A stretch of 64,000 nt of DNA from Euptelea pleiosperma (GCA_035048495.1 CM068549.1:17455103-17519102); one strand, 5' to 3'; shown: positions 46,102-58,084, counted from the first letter of the stretch. The notes: generated by a model not told the origin, from the letters alone. Numbers and translations are program-made.

Positions 46102-47363
46102 ATGGCCTTAAACAATCTTCTCTTCCTCGTCTTGTCTCTCCTTCTTCTGAACCTTCACTGTTCCATCGCTCAAGATGTCGTCAAAGCAGCTTACTGGTTT
46201 CCGGCAAGCGAATTCCAGCCATCCAATATCAACTCGACTCTCTTCACTCACCTCTTCTGTGCATTTGCTGATCTCAATGCACAAACCAACCAAGTCACCA
46301 TCTCCTCTTCTAATATGATCCCTTTCTCTAACTTCACCAAGACTGTCCAACAGAAGAATCCTTCCCTCAAGACCCTTTTATCGATTGGCGGAGGACAGTC
46401 GAACCCAGCAACTTTCTCTTCCATGGCAAACCGATCCGATTCACGAAAGGCCTTCATTGATTCATCGATAAAAATAGCTAGATCGTATGGATTTTATGGC
46501 CTAGATCTTGACTGGGAGTACCCGACAACGGCTTCCGATATGGCAAACATGGGTGTGCTATTCGATGAGTGGCGAACCGCTGTGATTAATGAGTCAAGAA
46601 ACTCGAGCAAATCACCATTGATTTTGACTGCAGCAGTTTCTTACTCGTATAGAGTCAACTCAGTGATATACCCTACTACTTCTATAGGAAGGAGCTTGGA
46701 CTGGGTAAATGTCATGGCTTATGACTATTATGCTCCGACTTGGTCATCAGTTACACGTTCGCATGCTGCATTATATGATCCATCGAGCACAGTTAGCACG
46801 AGTTCTGGGATTAATTCGTGGAATCAGACCGGGTTGTCGTCTAAGAAGCTAGTTCTTGGTTTACCTTTTTATGGCTATGCTTGGAAGCTCGCGAACTCCC
46901 AAAACCACGGTTTGGGTGCACCGGCGACTGGAGTGGCTGCTCCACCTGGTGCTCCAGGTGATGGATCAATAGGTTATAATCAGATCAAGCAGTTCATACT
47001 TAGTTCTTCGAATGCCACTGCAGTGTACAATGCGACTATTGTGTCCAACTACTGCTACTCTGGAACAACCTGGATCGGTTTCGACGATACCCAGACGATC
47101 TCCACTAAGGTTTCGTACGCTAAGCAAAAGGGATTGCTTGGATACTTTGCGTGGCATGTCGGCGTCGACAACAATTGGGTTCTTTCTCAACAAGGTGAGT
47201 ATCAATTTATCATTGCAACCAAACACGCCCTAATAAATACATAACTTGATGGGGGTTTAGGTTGAAGTGTGATCTATGGATTTTGCTTGGGTTTATTTAT
47301 TCAATGTGTCCTTATGCTCTAGTTTTCATTGTTGTTGCAGCATCACAGGCGTGGCAAGCTTAA
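46102..47363 (+). CDS. Class V chitinase (GH18), tandem gene 1, 371 aa
   Basis: Exons 46102-47194 and 47341-47363; intron 146 nt, GT-AG. ATG lies in CCATGGCC. The protein starts with a hydrophobic signal peptide (about residues 1-23, ending SIAQ), then one GH18 barrel that cuts beta-1,4-GlcNAc polymers. The catalytic region is GLDLDWEYP with Asp135, Asp137 and acid/base Glu139. SIGGG (94-98) and NVMAYDYY are other GH18 blocks. The last exon gives ASQAWQA then TAA. Length fits secreted plant class V chitinases. No LysM, membrane anchor or kinase is fused. Unlike genes 2 and 3, residue 132 before GLDLD is Tyr instead of His. Secretion and defence are inferred from the family and from W-box-like motifs upstream. 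Confidence 0.92.
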
Positions 47364-47526
47364 GACCTCTCGTCAACAGACTAGAGTTACTGAAGAAATA
47401 AAATGAGGCTTAGGAGTCTTTATATGTAATAAGGAAAATGGACCATATGTTGAAAAAAGAGTTTTTGCTATCCTTGGCAACTTTTTTTTTTTTTATAATA
47501 TCCTTTGTGGTTGTTTGTAGTTTATA

Positions 47527-47805
47527 CCATGGTTTAAAAAACGGCCGTTATAACAAATTCGGACCTCCCCCGTTGCGTTATGTACCATTAAAACGCAATG
47601 GCCGGTATTTTCTTTTATTAAATTTTCCGTTGTAACGAAGATAACGACCGTTAATTTCCGGAAAAAATTGTTAAAGAAATGGCCCTTATTTTCCATTTTT
47701 CCCATTTTTGAAAATTTGAAATTTGAATTCCAACACCATTTTTTCCGTTATTATCCATTATTTCCGTTATTTCTATTATTTTTCATTTTTGTCCCTGAGC
47801 GTTAC
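47527..47805 (+). mobile_element. hAT-like MITE fragment (GGTTTAAAA family)
   Basis: Starts CCATGGTTTAAAAAACGG and has GGCCGTTATAAC, ACCATTAAAACG and TTCCGTTAT units. Related in reverse orientation to 58751-59150. The flanking gene 3 sequence (TATAATATCCTT then TTTATACAATTAGG, about 61359-61390) shows the uninterrupted site. The right end is unclear. Confidence 0.5.
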
Positions 47806-48894
47806 AATTTGTATGATGCTTTTATCTATATAACAAGTGACAGTGGTTGTCTCCCCACCTATACCCCATCTTATGGGCTTCAATAAAAAAAAAGGGTCAA
47901 GATCTAATTATCCCTCCAATTAGACGGTGGATCTCAGCCACTCACACCTGATTTTGGGAAATATTAATACTCTATTGGGGAGTGCCTTGAGCATGGGCCA
48001 CCCACTAGTTTTGTACAAGGGCGTTCTTCTTAGGGTTCAGAATGTTGAACGGTCTTATAAGCTAAAGGAACAAGGTAAATTTGGTACAAATAAATCCACT
48101 TGTGTGCGAATGGATCCTCATGTATTTTCTAAGTTTAGCCTGTTCCCACTCCGGCGCGCTATCACAATTCTCTTGTATCATATCTCAAACCGAAATCCTA
48201 TGACAATTACCTTAAAAGCAACTTCTTTTCGCTGTTGTTAATCAAACAACTTCCTTTGGCCTTTTGTAAACAAGACGGAAGCAGTCGTGTTCCTAATACT
48301 GACTAAATTGTATTGGGGCTCTTAATTAGATTTCTATGTTTTATGAAGTCTCAATGAGTAAAATTCTAGTGAATGGCCATCCAATGAGGTAACAGGGTAG
48401 CACCCTCATAGCAAGGCCGTCTCAATGCAAGTTGGGGCCAAAGGCGAAAAACTCTATATTACACCTTTTTAAACTCTCTATATAGTAGAAAATTTTATTG
48501 AACAACTATTCATGATAATCAAAAGCTACGGAAAAAAATTTGATGCAGACGACTCCGGTAGTCAGTGGTGGACCCATGATTTTGTTGGAGGGTGGGCAAC
48601 TTTAAGTTAAGAGGGATATTTTTGTAAATAACTTTCTTCTACTTTTTGAAAGTTGAGTTGCCCAGCCTCCACTGGCCGTAGTCATGTTGCAGTCCATGCA
48701 GAGGACTCTCGTGGCCCTACAAAGATCTTTTTTGGGCCCAATGACTGCGTGGATGTTCAGCCCACCTATTGGTAGATAAACAGTACTAAAAATCAGTTTG
48801 ATTGCTGATTTCTAACTATTGAATGCATGTACTGAAAAAACTACTTGAATCCAATGGATAGAATCAATCCTTAAAAGTACTAATATCAATGGCT
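47806..48894. other. Intergenic, no gene seen
   Basis: Lies between chitinase genes 1 and 2. Short frames (for example 47927-48241) carry no known domain. From about 48760 the sequence shares GATTTCTAACTATTGAAT-type blocks with the foldback family. Confidence 0.4.
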
Positions 48895-49345
48895 AGAGAT
48901 AAAACCTTCCTTCAACCCCTCATTAAATGCCTCTGTTCTAGAGAAAAAACTTGAGTTGGAGTACGTCCTGCACAGTTTAGGATGTCCAGCCCTCTCACAT
49001 CCCTCATCAATAATGATGAGGGACAATAGTATAAGCCACGTGGCACACGTTTAGGGACTACTAACCACATGGATGTTTGTCCCATTCCTAGGTGGACCTA
49101 TATAAGCCTGTTTAGTGATTTCAAACCTTTGGATCTGAATACCCATATATTGCTCAAATTCTACGGTTAAAATCAACCCGTGAAAATGACTCTAATCATA
49201 TGCTTAAAAATCATTAATAGGCTGATTTTTTGCATGTAGATCCATCTAGGGATGGGTCAAATATCGATATGGTGATTTCTATCATGAGTGTCCTACGTGT
49301 AAGGTGCTACCACGTGTAAGGTGTACGTGCATCGCTCGTGGTGTT
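48895..49345. mobile_element. Foldback element between chitinase genes 1 and 2
   Basis: Shares the order of blocks of 45430-45850: CCTCATCAATAATGATGAGGG, CACGTGGCACACG, GGATGTTTGTCCCATTCC, AGGTGGACCTATATA, then inverted GATCCATCTAGGGATGGG and CTACGTGTAAGGTG. Ends are approximate. Confidence 0.5.
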
Positions 49346-49403
49346 CCCCAAGTATATATAATAGTGCTAAGTTTCTTCTGAATTTGAGAATAATATGTAT
49401 GTT

Positions 49404-49580
49404 GTTTATGTCACACCTCAGTCCTGGGGTCCAGGGCCCAATGTGCTATCCATGGGCCGACCTTATTAATTTCATGTCAATTTTTCATAAATCTTAATAC
49501 AACCGATAACATAAATTTGACCATAGTATTTTTGTTGCTTATGTCACACCTCAGTCCCTGGGCCATGGGCCCATTTTATT
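49404..49580. repeat. Two direct copies of TATGTCACACCTCAGTCC
   Basis: At about 49409 and 49539, each followed by a GGGCCCA block. Probably a fragment of an LTR or a partial tandem duplication. No element boundaries found. Confidence 0.5.
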
Positions 49581-50220
49581 AATTGCCTGTCAACTCGGGT
49601 CAACACTGGTCAAATGACAGTGGACCAGGTCTTGAAGGGGTTCACATTGGGGTAAGGGGAGGGGATGCCAAATTTCAAAGATAACACGGGGTTACGTAAA
49701 AAAAAATGCCCAAACCACCTTTAAATAAGGCTGCATTTGTTTATTGCGAAGTTGTGCGACTTCGACCAAGTAGGTGAGTTTGGCGCAACCAAGTCGTGCA
49801 ACTTCAAGAGTTGCGTTGGCCACCGAAACTCCTGAAATTGTAAGAAGGTGCAACATTGAGTTTGCCCATATATATGCACGTATCATATTATTATGCACCA
49901 AATCATGGTGAACAATAACACACTGACCCGTGGCAAGTGAGAGCCCACCTGACACATTGGGCTACATGATATGTTGATAACATGGCACAAGTATGGGATC
50001 CACATAATCTTTGGAGTTTGGATCATACAATTAACATGTGGAGCCACACGTACGAGTGAGTCACGTGTCTATTGTTAATGTATTCTGCATCAAGCTCAAT
50101 ACATGCAAATACCCCATAACAACTCTATTGCGTGCTAATTAAAAAAAAAAAAAAAAACTCTATTGCGCGCAATAAGATTAAATAAATAAAAAAAAACGTC
50201 TATTGCGTGCAATAAATAAC
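49581..50220. other. Intergenic, no gene seen
   Basis: Contains an A-run and three CTATTGCG(C/T)GCAATAA-like short repeats (50100-50220). No conserved frame. Confidence 0.4.
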
Positions 50221-50462
50221 CTGGACAAGTTGTCACGAATTACCAAACACAGCATAAGACTTATTCTAATTGGTCAAAGTCTTCCTTTCTAAACAGGTCC
50301 AGGTCCAGGTCCAGCGTCCAGGGCAATGATCTCTGGTATCTCTCCATCTGCAATGAAGAATAATCCAAATAATGTGAATTCGCTGCCCAACACACAACAC
50401 AAGGCACCATATCTAAGCTTCTTCTCATCCCAAGCAACAGAAATAGTAAACTACCCTCCCCC
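50221..50462 (+). promoter_or_regulatory. Upstream region of chitinase gene 2, with a promoter deletion
   Basis: Homologous to the flanks of genes 1 and 3 from CACGAATTACCAAACACAGC onward and again from CTTCTCATCCCAAGCAA to the ATG. Between CAAGGCACC (about 50401) and ATCTAAGCTTC it lacks about 150 bp present in gene 1, including both W-box-like motifs and the TATA position. No replacement TATA box is obvious. Confidence 0.65.
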
Positions 50463-51902
50463 ATGGCCTTAAACAAACTTCTCTTCCTCTTCTTGTCTCT
50501 TCTTCTTCTTCTGAAGCTTCGTTGTTCCCTCGCTCAAGATGTCGTTAAAGCAGCGTACTGGTTTCCAGCCAGCGAATTCCCACCATCCGATATCGACTCG
50601 ACTCTCTTCACTCACCTATTTTGTGCATTTGCTGATCTCAACACACAAACCAACCAAGTCACCATCTCCTCTTCTAATATGATCCCTTTCTCTAACTTCA
50701 CCAAGACTGTCCAACAGAAGAATCCTTCCATCAAGACTCTTTTATCGATTGGCGGAGGACAGTCGAACCCAGCAACTTTCGCTTCAACGGCAAGCCGATC
50801 CGATTCACGAAAGACCTTCATTGATTCATCGATAAGAATAGCTAGATCATATGGGTTTCATGGCCTGGACCTCGACTGGGAGTACCCGACAACGGTTTCC
50901 GAAATGACGAACATGGGTGTGCTATTCGATGAGTGGCGAACCGCTGTGATTACTGAGTCAAGAAACTCGGGCCGGTCACCATTGATTTTGACTGCAGCAG
51001 TTTCTTACTCCTCCGGAGTAAACTCAGTGAGTTACCCTACTAATTCTATAGGAAGGAGCTTGGACTGGGCAAATGTCATGGCTTATGACTATTATGGTCC
51101 GACTTGGTCACTAGTTACAGGTTCGCATGCTGCACTATATGATCCATCGAGTGAAGTTAGCACGAGTTCTGGGATTGAGTCGTGGACTCAGACCGGGTTG
51201 TTATCTAAGAAGCTAGTTCTTGGTTTACCTTTTTATGGCTATGCTTGGAAGCTCGTGAACCCCCAAAACCACGGTTTGGGTGCACCGGCGACTGGAGTGG
51301 CTGCTCCACCGGGTGCTCCAGGTGATGGATCAATAGGTTATAATCAGATCAAGGAGTTCATACTTAGTTCAAGTGCCACTACAGTGTATAATGCGACTAT
51401 TGTGTCCAACTACTGCTATTCTGGAACAACCTGGATCGGTTTCGACGATACCCAGACGATCTTCACTAAGGTTTCGTACGCTAAGCAAAAGGGGTTGCTT
51501 GGCTACTTTGCGTGGCATGTCAGCGTGGACAACAATTGGGTTCTTTCACAACAAGGTGAGTACCAATTCATCTAAACCAACCATGCAACACATCTCAACC
51601 CTTTCAATTGATAAGAATCACCCAAGTATTTCTCGAAGAGCAGTTTTGGTTGCAGTAATAACTCTAGCTGGTTTGTCTTTATCCAAGCTAAAATTATGAT
51701 GCGTGAAGGTGACATTGCAACCAAACACGCCCTAATAAATACATAACTTGGTGGGGTTTAGGTTGAAGTGTTTAATTTATAGATTTTGCTTGGGTTTATT
51801 CAACGTCCTTATGTTTTGGTTTTCATTGTTGGTGCAGCGTCACAGGCGTGGCGCGCGGCCTCTTGTCAACAAAAGGGAATGGGGATTTTACTGAAGAAAT
51901 AA
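50463..51902 (+). CDS. Class V chitinase (GH18), tandem gene 2, 385 aa
   Basis: Exons 50463-51555 and 51838-51902; intron 282 nt, GT-AG at the same position as in genes 1 and 3. A signal peptide of about 24 residues is followed by a GH18 domain with FHGLDLDWEYP (catalytic Glu140), SIGGG and NVMAYDYYGP. The last exon reads ASQAWRA but the GCTTAA stop of its sisters is lost. The frame runs on for 14 more codons (ending GILLKK) to a TAA at 51900. Homologous bases in the sisters are 3' UTR. The intron holds about 136 bp absent from gene 1. The catalytic core is intact, so the enzyme may work. Its promoter deletion and altered tail suggest a changed or declining gene. Confidence 0.9.
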
Positions 51903-52569
51903 AAAGAGGCTGAGGAGTCTTTATGTAATAAGGCAAATAGACCATATGTTTACAATTGTTTATGCTAACACTTGCTCGGCTTTCCACACGAAGTCATATT
52001 AATAGCTTAGGTTAGTTTGCAATTTAGGCCTTGCTTGGTAGCACTACAAATGTTTGTGAGCAAACCTTTGGGGCATTTGCATGTTCTAGGTGGCGCAACA
52101 TCCAACAAATATTTTCATTAGCAACCCGATCATTTTTCCCCTAAAAAGTTGTCTAATTAATGTAAATTTGCAGCCAAAAAGTGGCTGCAAACAATAGGCA
52201 AATGACTCTCTCACCCCCCTTGGTCTCCCCAACAGCTCTCCCCTCCCCAACCATACGAATATTTTCCCAACAATTGCAGACCTTTGATTATCAAATATTT
52301 GCCTACAAACATTATCTTGCAGGGCCTTGGGGTTCTGAATGGTTGCCTTCAGTAAAGTTTTCTAGAAACGATTCTTGCTTACAAATGGTCAAAAAAGTTT
52401 TCGAAATCAACACCTTTTGGGTTACATGCAAATCCTTTTTCTAGAAGATTTTTCTAAGGCCACCATAGAGGGTTTACGGTAAACTTTTGATTGCATTTCA
52501 ACTTTCCATTAATTTGAACACGCGGGGTGAACATAAACGAATATGTTTGACTTTTTTATTTGCCATCAT
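51903..52569. other. 3' flank of chitinase gene 2
   Basis: Matches in part the region downstream of gene 3 (GGTTGCCTT, TTTCTAGA, CACCATAGAGGGT, GGGGTGAACATAAA blocks at about 61735-61960). This shows that the duplicated unit extends at least 600 bp past the stop. No separate gene. Confidence 0.5.
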
Positions 52570-52776
52570 TTATACAAGGCTCAGGCTCTAAGGACTTGTC
52601 TTTTCACTCTTGTTTTCGTCCTTGGATTTCACGAATCCAACGGTGGTTTGCTTTGGCAAAAAGTGAAAAATTGAATGCCAGTTCAGCTATCAACCACCGC
52701 TGGATTCTTGGAATCCACATCCGAGAACACGAGTGGAATGACAAATCAGAAAAGACGAGTCCCCTGAGCCCGACCC
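52570..52776. mobile_element. Palindromic-core MITE, copy 3
   Basis: GGCTCAGGCTCTAAGGACTTG faces GACGAGTCCCCTGAGCCC. Inside are TTGGATTTCACGAATCCAAC and CGCTGGATTCTTGGAATCCA. It interrupts CATTTATACAATTAGG, which is intact 3' of gene 3. Flanks CATTTATAC and CATTACACA suggest a decayed 9-bp TSD. Confidence 0.65.
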
Positions 52777-52931
52777 ATTACACAATTAGGATGGGTTCAC
52801 ACAGAATATTGCCTTTCACATTATGTGGTTCCTACCCTATTAAAACATATATAAGTGGTGGTTTCTTAAAAAGGGGATAATGTTGAAAAATGGTGTCATT
52901 CTCATTCATCTTTCATATATATATATATATA

Positions 52932-54037
52932 TAGACCTGCATGGGCCGTTACAATATTGATGGTGATCTTGTAACCAATGCCGGATATTCAGCGATCATG
53001 AGCCATCAGGTACATCCGATCCGTTTACAACACTCCCCTTAGATATCCGCCGCTTTATGATGATTGCCTCATTAAAACCTTGTCAGAATAATCATGTAGA
53101 TAAAACCTGATCGAAGAAAAAATAGTACAGTCTACCAATGGATTGTGGTGATTGTGATAGATGCGTTTAAGACTACCTCATTAAAACATTATCAGGAAAA
53201 CCCGATGGGATAAAACCTAAACAAAGGAAAAAGAGTACAATAAAATAATATCAGACAAGGAAAGGTCCTTATCGGATATTATAACGAAGGCCGACTACAA
53301 ATAAAATGATATCCGACAAGGGAAGGGCCTTATCGGGTATATCACCCCGAATGCCGACTAGTACAGGATTGTGTCTGACATTTCGTAAATCTCCCCGAGA
53401 AGGCCGACGTACTACAAAGGACCTCGTTGGGAGTCAGTACAAGCGGAGTAATACCTTGGATAAAAGCATATCCGAATCGGATAGCAAATACCGACTGATT
53501 AAGCCAGAACGGACAAATCCTCCAAGATTAGCCAGGGAGATCAGGGAATCTAGGCTAAAAGAAAAAGGTTCCCCCACTCACAAGTCACATGCGGAAAAAC
53601 GTTCGCCTCCAATCAAGAAGCAAAACATAAAATTGTTATCAAGAATGACGGTTACAGGCTCCCAAACAGCTACGCGTTCATTACTGGGAGCCCTATAAAA
53701 AGGAAGGTCACCTAATGAGAAAGGGGTCGGAAATTCTGGGAAGAAGAGAAAGAAACGGAATTCTACATGAATCAACTTTTGACTTGAGTGTCGGAGTGTA
53801 ATCTACAGGTACACCACAAGTTGGGGATCGAGATTGCAGAGAGAGAAGAGCAACTGAAGCCGACATTATCTCGAAAAAAGACATCATACTGTCGGTAACG
53901 TCTTTAGCTAACCCCATTTTACAGGTCCACTATCGAAGATACACGGTCAACCTAGCCCGGAAGCTCAATCTGGAAGTGCGCATCCGATTCCTCGGGGATT
54001 GTGTAGGTTAAGATCATGGATTTTACCCCTATAGTCT
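52932..54037 (+). mobile_element. Ty3/gypsy-type LTR, probably solo
   Basis: Contains TTGAGTGTCGGAG, then CTACAGGTACACC, and a TTGTGTAGGTTAAGATCATGG-like 3' part, matching the layout of the LTR at 14637-15934. The U3 part has repeated TATCGG(A/G)TAT and GCCGACTA units (53260-53420). The ends (TATAGACC and CCCTATA) are approximate, and no TSD was read. No gypsy coding sequence adjoins. Confidence 0.6.
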
Positions 54038-55878
54038 GCTTGGTAAATCACCATAAGATCGATGTGTTGCCGCGAGTGAATACATACCCTGTTCGTGATT
54101 GAGTCTTATGAAGATCGAAAAGCTATGTTGGCTGGTAACTTGTTGTTCGGCCGGTAAAATATTTGTTTGTACCTCTTATATCCATATTGATTATGAAAAT
54201 ATGACTAAACTTGATCCTAAGTCAAGAAATGAATTTGGTTATGCCATATTTGGATATGACATAAATAAATTTGGTTACCAATTTTGGGATGTTGAAAATC
54301 AAAAAATTATTAGAAGTAAAGATGTTATATTTAATGAGAATGTCATGTATAAGCATAAATTGGAACAACAAAATGAGAAGGAGAACAACAATTATATAGA
54401 ACTTGAAGAGATATATAGTAGAGACATTCTGAAACTTCAAGAAAAAACCTATAAGTAGAATTACAGATTCCTTCTCTTGAGATGAGACCATCCAGGGTTA
54501 TTAGACTCCCAGCTCGTTATTTACATTCTATACATTATTTGTTGTTAACTAACAATGGTGAACTGGAGTGTTATGATGAAGCTTTGCAGGTTGAAACTAG
54601 TGGTAAGTGGGAGCAAGCCATTGATGATGAGATGGATTCTTTATCATCAAACAAGACATGTGATCTGGTCCAATTACCCATTGGAAAGACAACATTTCAT
54701 AACAAGTTGATTACAAGTTGAAAGAAGAACATGACGATACTAGGTACTACAAGGCCAGATTGGTTGTAAAAGGTTTTCAATAGAAAGAAAGTATCAATTA
54801 CACTAATTTTTTTTTCTCCTATTGTTAAGATCTCTACTATTAGATTAGTTTTGAGTATTGTGGCTGTTGAAGATTTACATTTAGAATAGTTAGATGTAAA
54901 AACTACTTTTCTTCATGGGTCTTTAGAAGAAGATACTTATATGCATTAGTCATATGGATACGTTGTTCCAAGGAAAGAAAAAATGGTATGTAAGCTCAAG
55001 AAGAATTTATATGGTTTAAAATAGGCTTCCAGACAGTGGTATAAGAAGCTTGACAGTTTCTTATCTAGTGGTAGCTTTAATACATGTCATGCTGACCACT
55101 GTTGTTATTTCAAGAAGCTTGAAAATTCTTATCTCATACTACACTTCTATGTAGATGATATGCTTGTTGCAGGATCAAGCATGTACGAGATGTCGAATCT
55201 CAAGGAACAACTATCAAATGAATTTGTTATGAAGGATTTGGGTGCTACAAAATAAATCATTGGCATGTGAATTAATAGAGACAAGACAAACATAAAGTTG
55301 AAGTTGTCACGAGTTGAGTATGTAGTAAAGGTACTCAAAAGGTTTAATATGGAATGTGCTAAACTAGTTAACATTCTGTTGGCAAGCCACTTTATACTTT
55401 CTAAAGAATAGGGCGCATCGACACATGAAAAATGTGTTTACATTGGGAGCTTGATGTATGATAGGGTCTGTATGAGACTAGACATTGCTCAAGCAGTGGG
55501 AGTTGTCAGCAAATTCATAAACTCAAGAAAGGAGCATTGGGAAGTCATCAAGTGGATTCTCAGATATCTGAGAGGTACTAAAGATGCATTACTATGATAT
55601 GGAGGATCAGAAATCAGCTTACAGGGATATGTTGACTCAGATCTAGCAAGGGACATTGATAGAAGGAAGAGCACTACACAGTATGTGTTTACTTTGGGCA
55701 GTTCAATAGTCAGTTGGGTTCCATAGTTATAGAAGACAGTTAACATTTCGACAATAGAGCCATAGTATGTTGTTGCAACAAAAGCTTGCAAGGAGATAAT
55801 ATGGCTATAGGGTCTCTTGAGGGAATTGAGAAAGGAAAAAAAGAATTGTAAACTCTATAGTGATAGTCAGAGTGTAAT

Positions 55879-58060
55879 TTTTTTAAACCTCAGTCGACAG
55901 AGGGAGGGATTTATTAAACAAAAGAAAACGAATACACCAAGAGAGGGGGGACATGATGCCAAACCCCTAAGAAACACAACTGCAAAAGCTAAATCCACAG
56001 GAGCATCACCAATCGGGGCCTACTTATCCAGGAGCAATTCCATGAACAGCCAGTCCTAAATCCAAAAGAAAATCATTTGCATATGTAGAGAAGCAAGAAG
56101 AAGCATCAAACAATTAAAATCTCTTAAATTTGAACATGGGTAAACTATTGAGGTCATGGACCCCCTCATTAATTATAAATGCTGGTGGATCTGGCCACCA
56201 GAGTAGAGGAACCCCTTGTTGGATGCCATGATTAGCCCGTTTATCAACTGGCCCATTACCTTCTCTGAAAATATGAGAGAAACGAATTTGCATAGAGGAA
56301 ATTCGCATAAGACAATTAGCCCACTCATTTTTAAGCTGCCAAGGGATTTTGGAGGACTTATTATCTAGGCATTGAAGGACCAAGGGAGAGTCGCACTCCA
56401 ACCATACTGGATGCCAACACTTAAACCAAGCATTAATGTTAACTGCTTTAATAACCGCCATAAGTTTTGTAAAGAAAGCATAACGAATTCCCAAGCTAAT
56501 AGAGAAAGCTCCTAAAACGAATCCTCTGCAATTATGAAAAATTCATCCACAGCTAGCAGGGCTTGAATTGCCTCTTGCAGTACTGTCTGTATTAAAGCTG
56601 CGTTTGCTTATTTTTTTTTTATGCGTGTTTTTTGACGTGTGCATTTTGAATTCGCACACATTCAATGTGTGCGGAATGTATGATGTTTGGACGAACTCAA
56701 CAAATCATGCTCGAAAATCGATTATGTTCATTTGTTTGTGTACGTTTCCAGACTGCCACGTGTACTCGAATATTTTTATACGGTTTAGATATACATATAA
56801 TATATTATATATATTAAATAAAATTATATAAATATAATATAATATATAATATATAATGTAATATTATAATATATATATATTTTTATTATAATAATATATC
56901 ATATTATTATATGATAATCATATAAAATATTATATTATATTGTTACATAATATTATTATAATATATAGTGTGATGCACCGTGCGATGCACCATAAGTATG
57001 CTTTATGGTATAACGGCGCGTGTTATAACCCACAATTTCGTACTTGTTTCAATTATCAAGGGGGGTGAGTGTTGCAACACGCACCTTGGCGCACATTGAG
57101 GGCCCTGGTGCACATTGTAAGTCGCGCGCATTGGTGCAAACAAACACACATTTTTTGGCTGAGTTGCGCACAACAACACCAATGTGCGCACATTTGTAAA
57201 AAGCAAACGCTAATCCAATTAGGCAATGGGGGATGCCAAATAACCTCAATGATCAGAGGTGCACGACGGGATTTAACATCCCCAATAGCTTTTAGGATGC
57301 GAAGCTCGTGAATGGTGTTTCTCGTATAACCGGAAGAAAGCTTGTTGGATTCGTGCAACCAAGAACGCATAATGAGGTATACTTGGCAGTGTTGGGAGCT
57401 TCATTTTCAAAGCGAACAGTTGCGGGCTTTCCAAATCAACCAAATAACATTAGTAGCAGCTGCTAAGAAAAGATCTCCAAATTGGTCCCAAAATTGATAG
57501 TTGGTAACCGAATCATTTAAGTCAGCAATAGGGAAATCACCCCCAATAGTGATGCCAAATAAAGAGGCAATCCAATTCCAAACTTTTCTCGCAAAAGAGC
57601 ACTCAATGAAGAGATGTTGGGCTGTTTCTTCACAGGAGGGAGTATCACAAAGGCTACAACATGAAACAATACCAATGCAACGAGATCTAAGGATATCATC
57701 AGTGGGGAGCCGATCATAAATAAGCCGCCGAAGCAACAAAGACCGCCTGGGAGGAATAAATTTCCTCCAAATCTTTTTACCTATCTCACAGAGGGAGGAA
57801 AAATGTTGATTTCCTTGTATGCCTCTTTGAAAGGCATAGAACCTGAGTTGGACTTGGTCCAAACCAGTGAATCTTCACTATCTGATATGGGAATTTCAGT
57901 TTTGAGAATAAGGCTATAGACCTGATGATAGGCTTATTGAAAAATGGTAGGAATGGTCCATTGCTTGTTGATGATAAAATCAGCAACTTTGGATTTAAGA
58001 TTGGATCGATCATGAAGAGGGATACCGACCATATCTACAACAAATTCAACAGAGATGTTC
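55879..58060 (-). pseudogene. L1-type LINE fragment inserted in copia
   Basis: A T-run (55879) is the A-tail on the minus strand. RNase H sequence is at 56490-56114 (WLECDSPLVLQCLD, FREGNGPVDKRAN). A zf-RVT region is at 57862-57407 (LLRRLIYDRLPTDDILRSR, CSLCDTPSCEETAQHLFIEC, VWNWIASLFGI). The right end is at about 58060. It is 5'-truncated with no reverse transcriptase core. A MITE splits it at about 56596-57212. Confidence 0.8.
56596..57212. mobile_element. MITE inside the L1 fragment
   Basis: Left end GCGTTTGCTTATTTTT faces AAAAAGCAAACGC on the right. The interior contains a very AT-rich core (56770-56970) and GTGCGC/GCGCAC blocks on both arms. The L1 reading frame continues on both sides. 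The TSD could not be fixed. Confidence 0.65.
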
Positions 58061-58084
58061 ATAGTCAGTTTCCAAGTGAGAGAT

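Larger units (their letters stand above)
54135..58084 (+). pseudogene. Decayed Ty1/copia pol, split by an L1
   Basis: The plus strand shows the end of integrase (KLDPKSRNEFGYAIFGYD, KKIIRS-like; 54200-54340) and reverse transcriptase pieces (54570-55250). These include KTTFLHGSLEEDTYMH and FYVDDMLVAGSS (55147-55185), with many stops. RNase H follows (DSDLARDIDRRKSTT about 55637; LYSDSQSVIFL about 55855). The frame stops at about 55879 where a minus-strand L1 begins. Copia-like sequence returns at about 58065 with CCAAGTGAGAGAT, the usual purine tract before the LTR. It differs in sequence from the copia at 26979-32469. It is far older, judging by its stops. Confidence 0.8.

Noticed and set aside
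46108..46457. Minus-strand frames inside chitinase gene 1, with the same shadows in genes 2 and 3
   Set aside because: They are antisense shadows of a conserved GH18 coding exon. Their conservation follows from the plus-strand gene.
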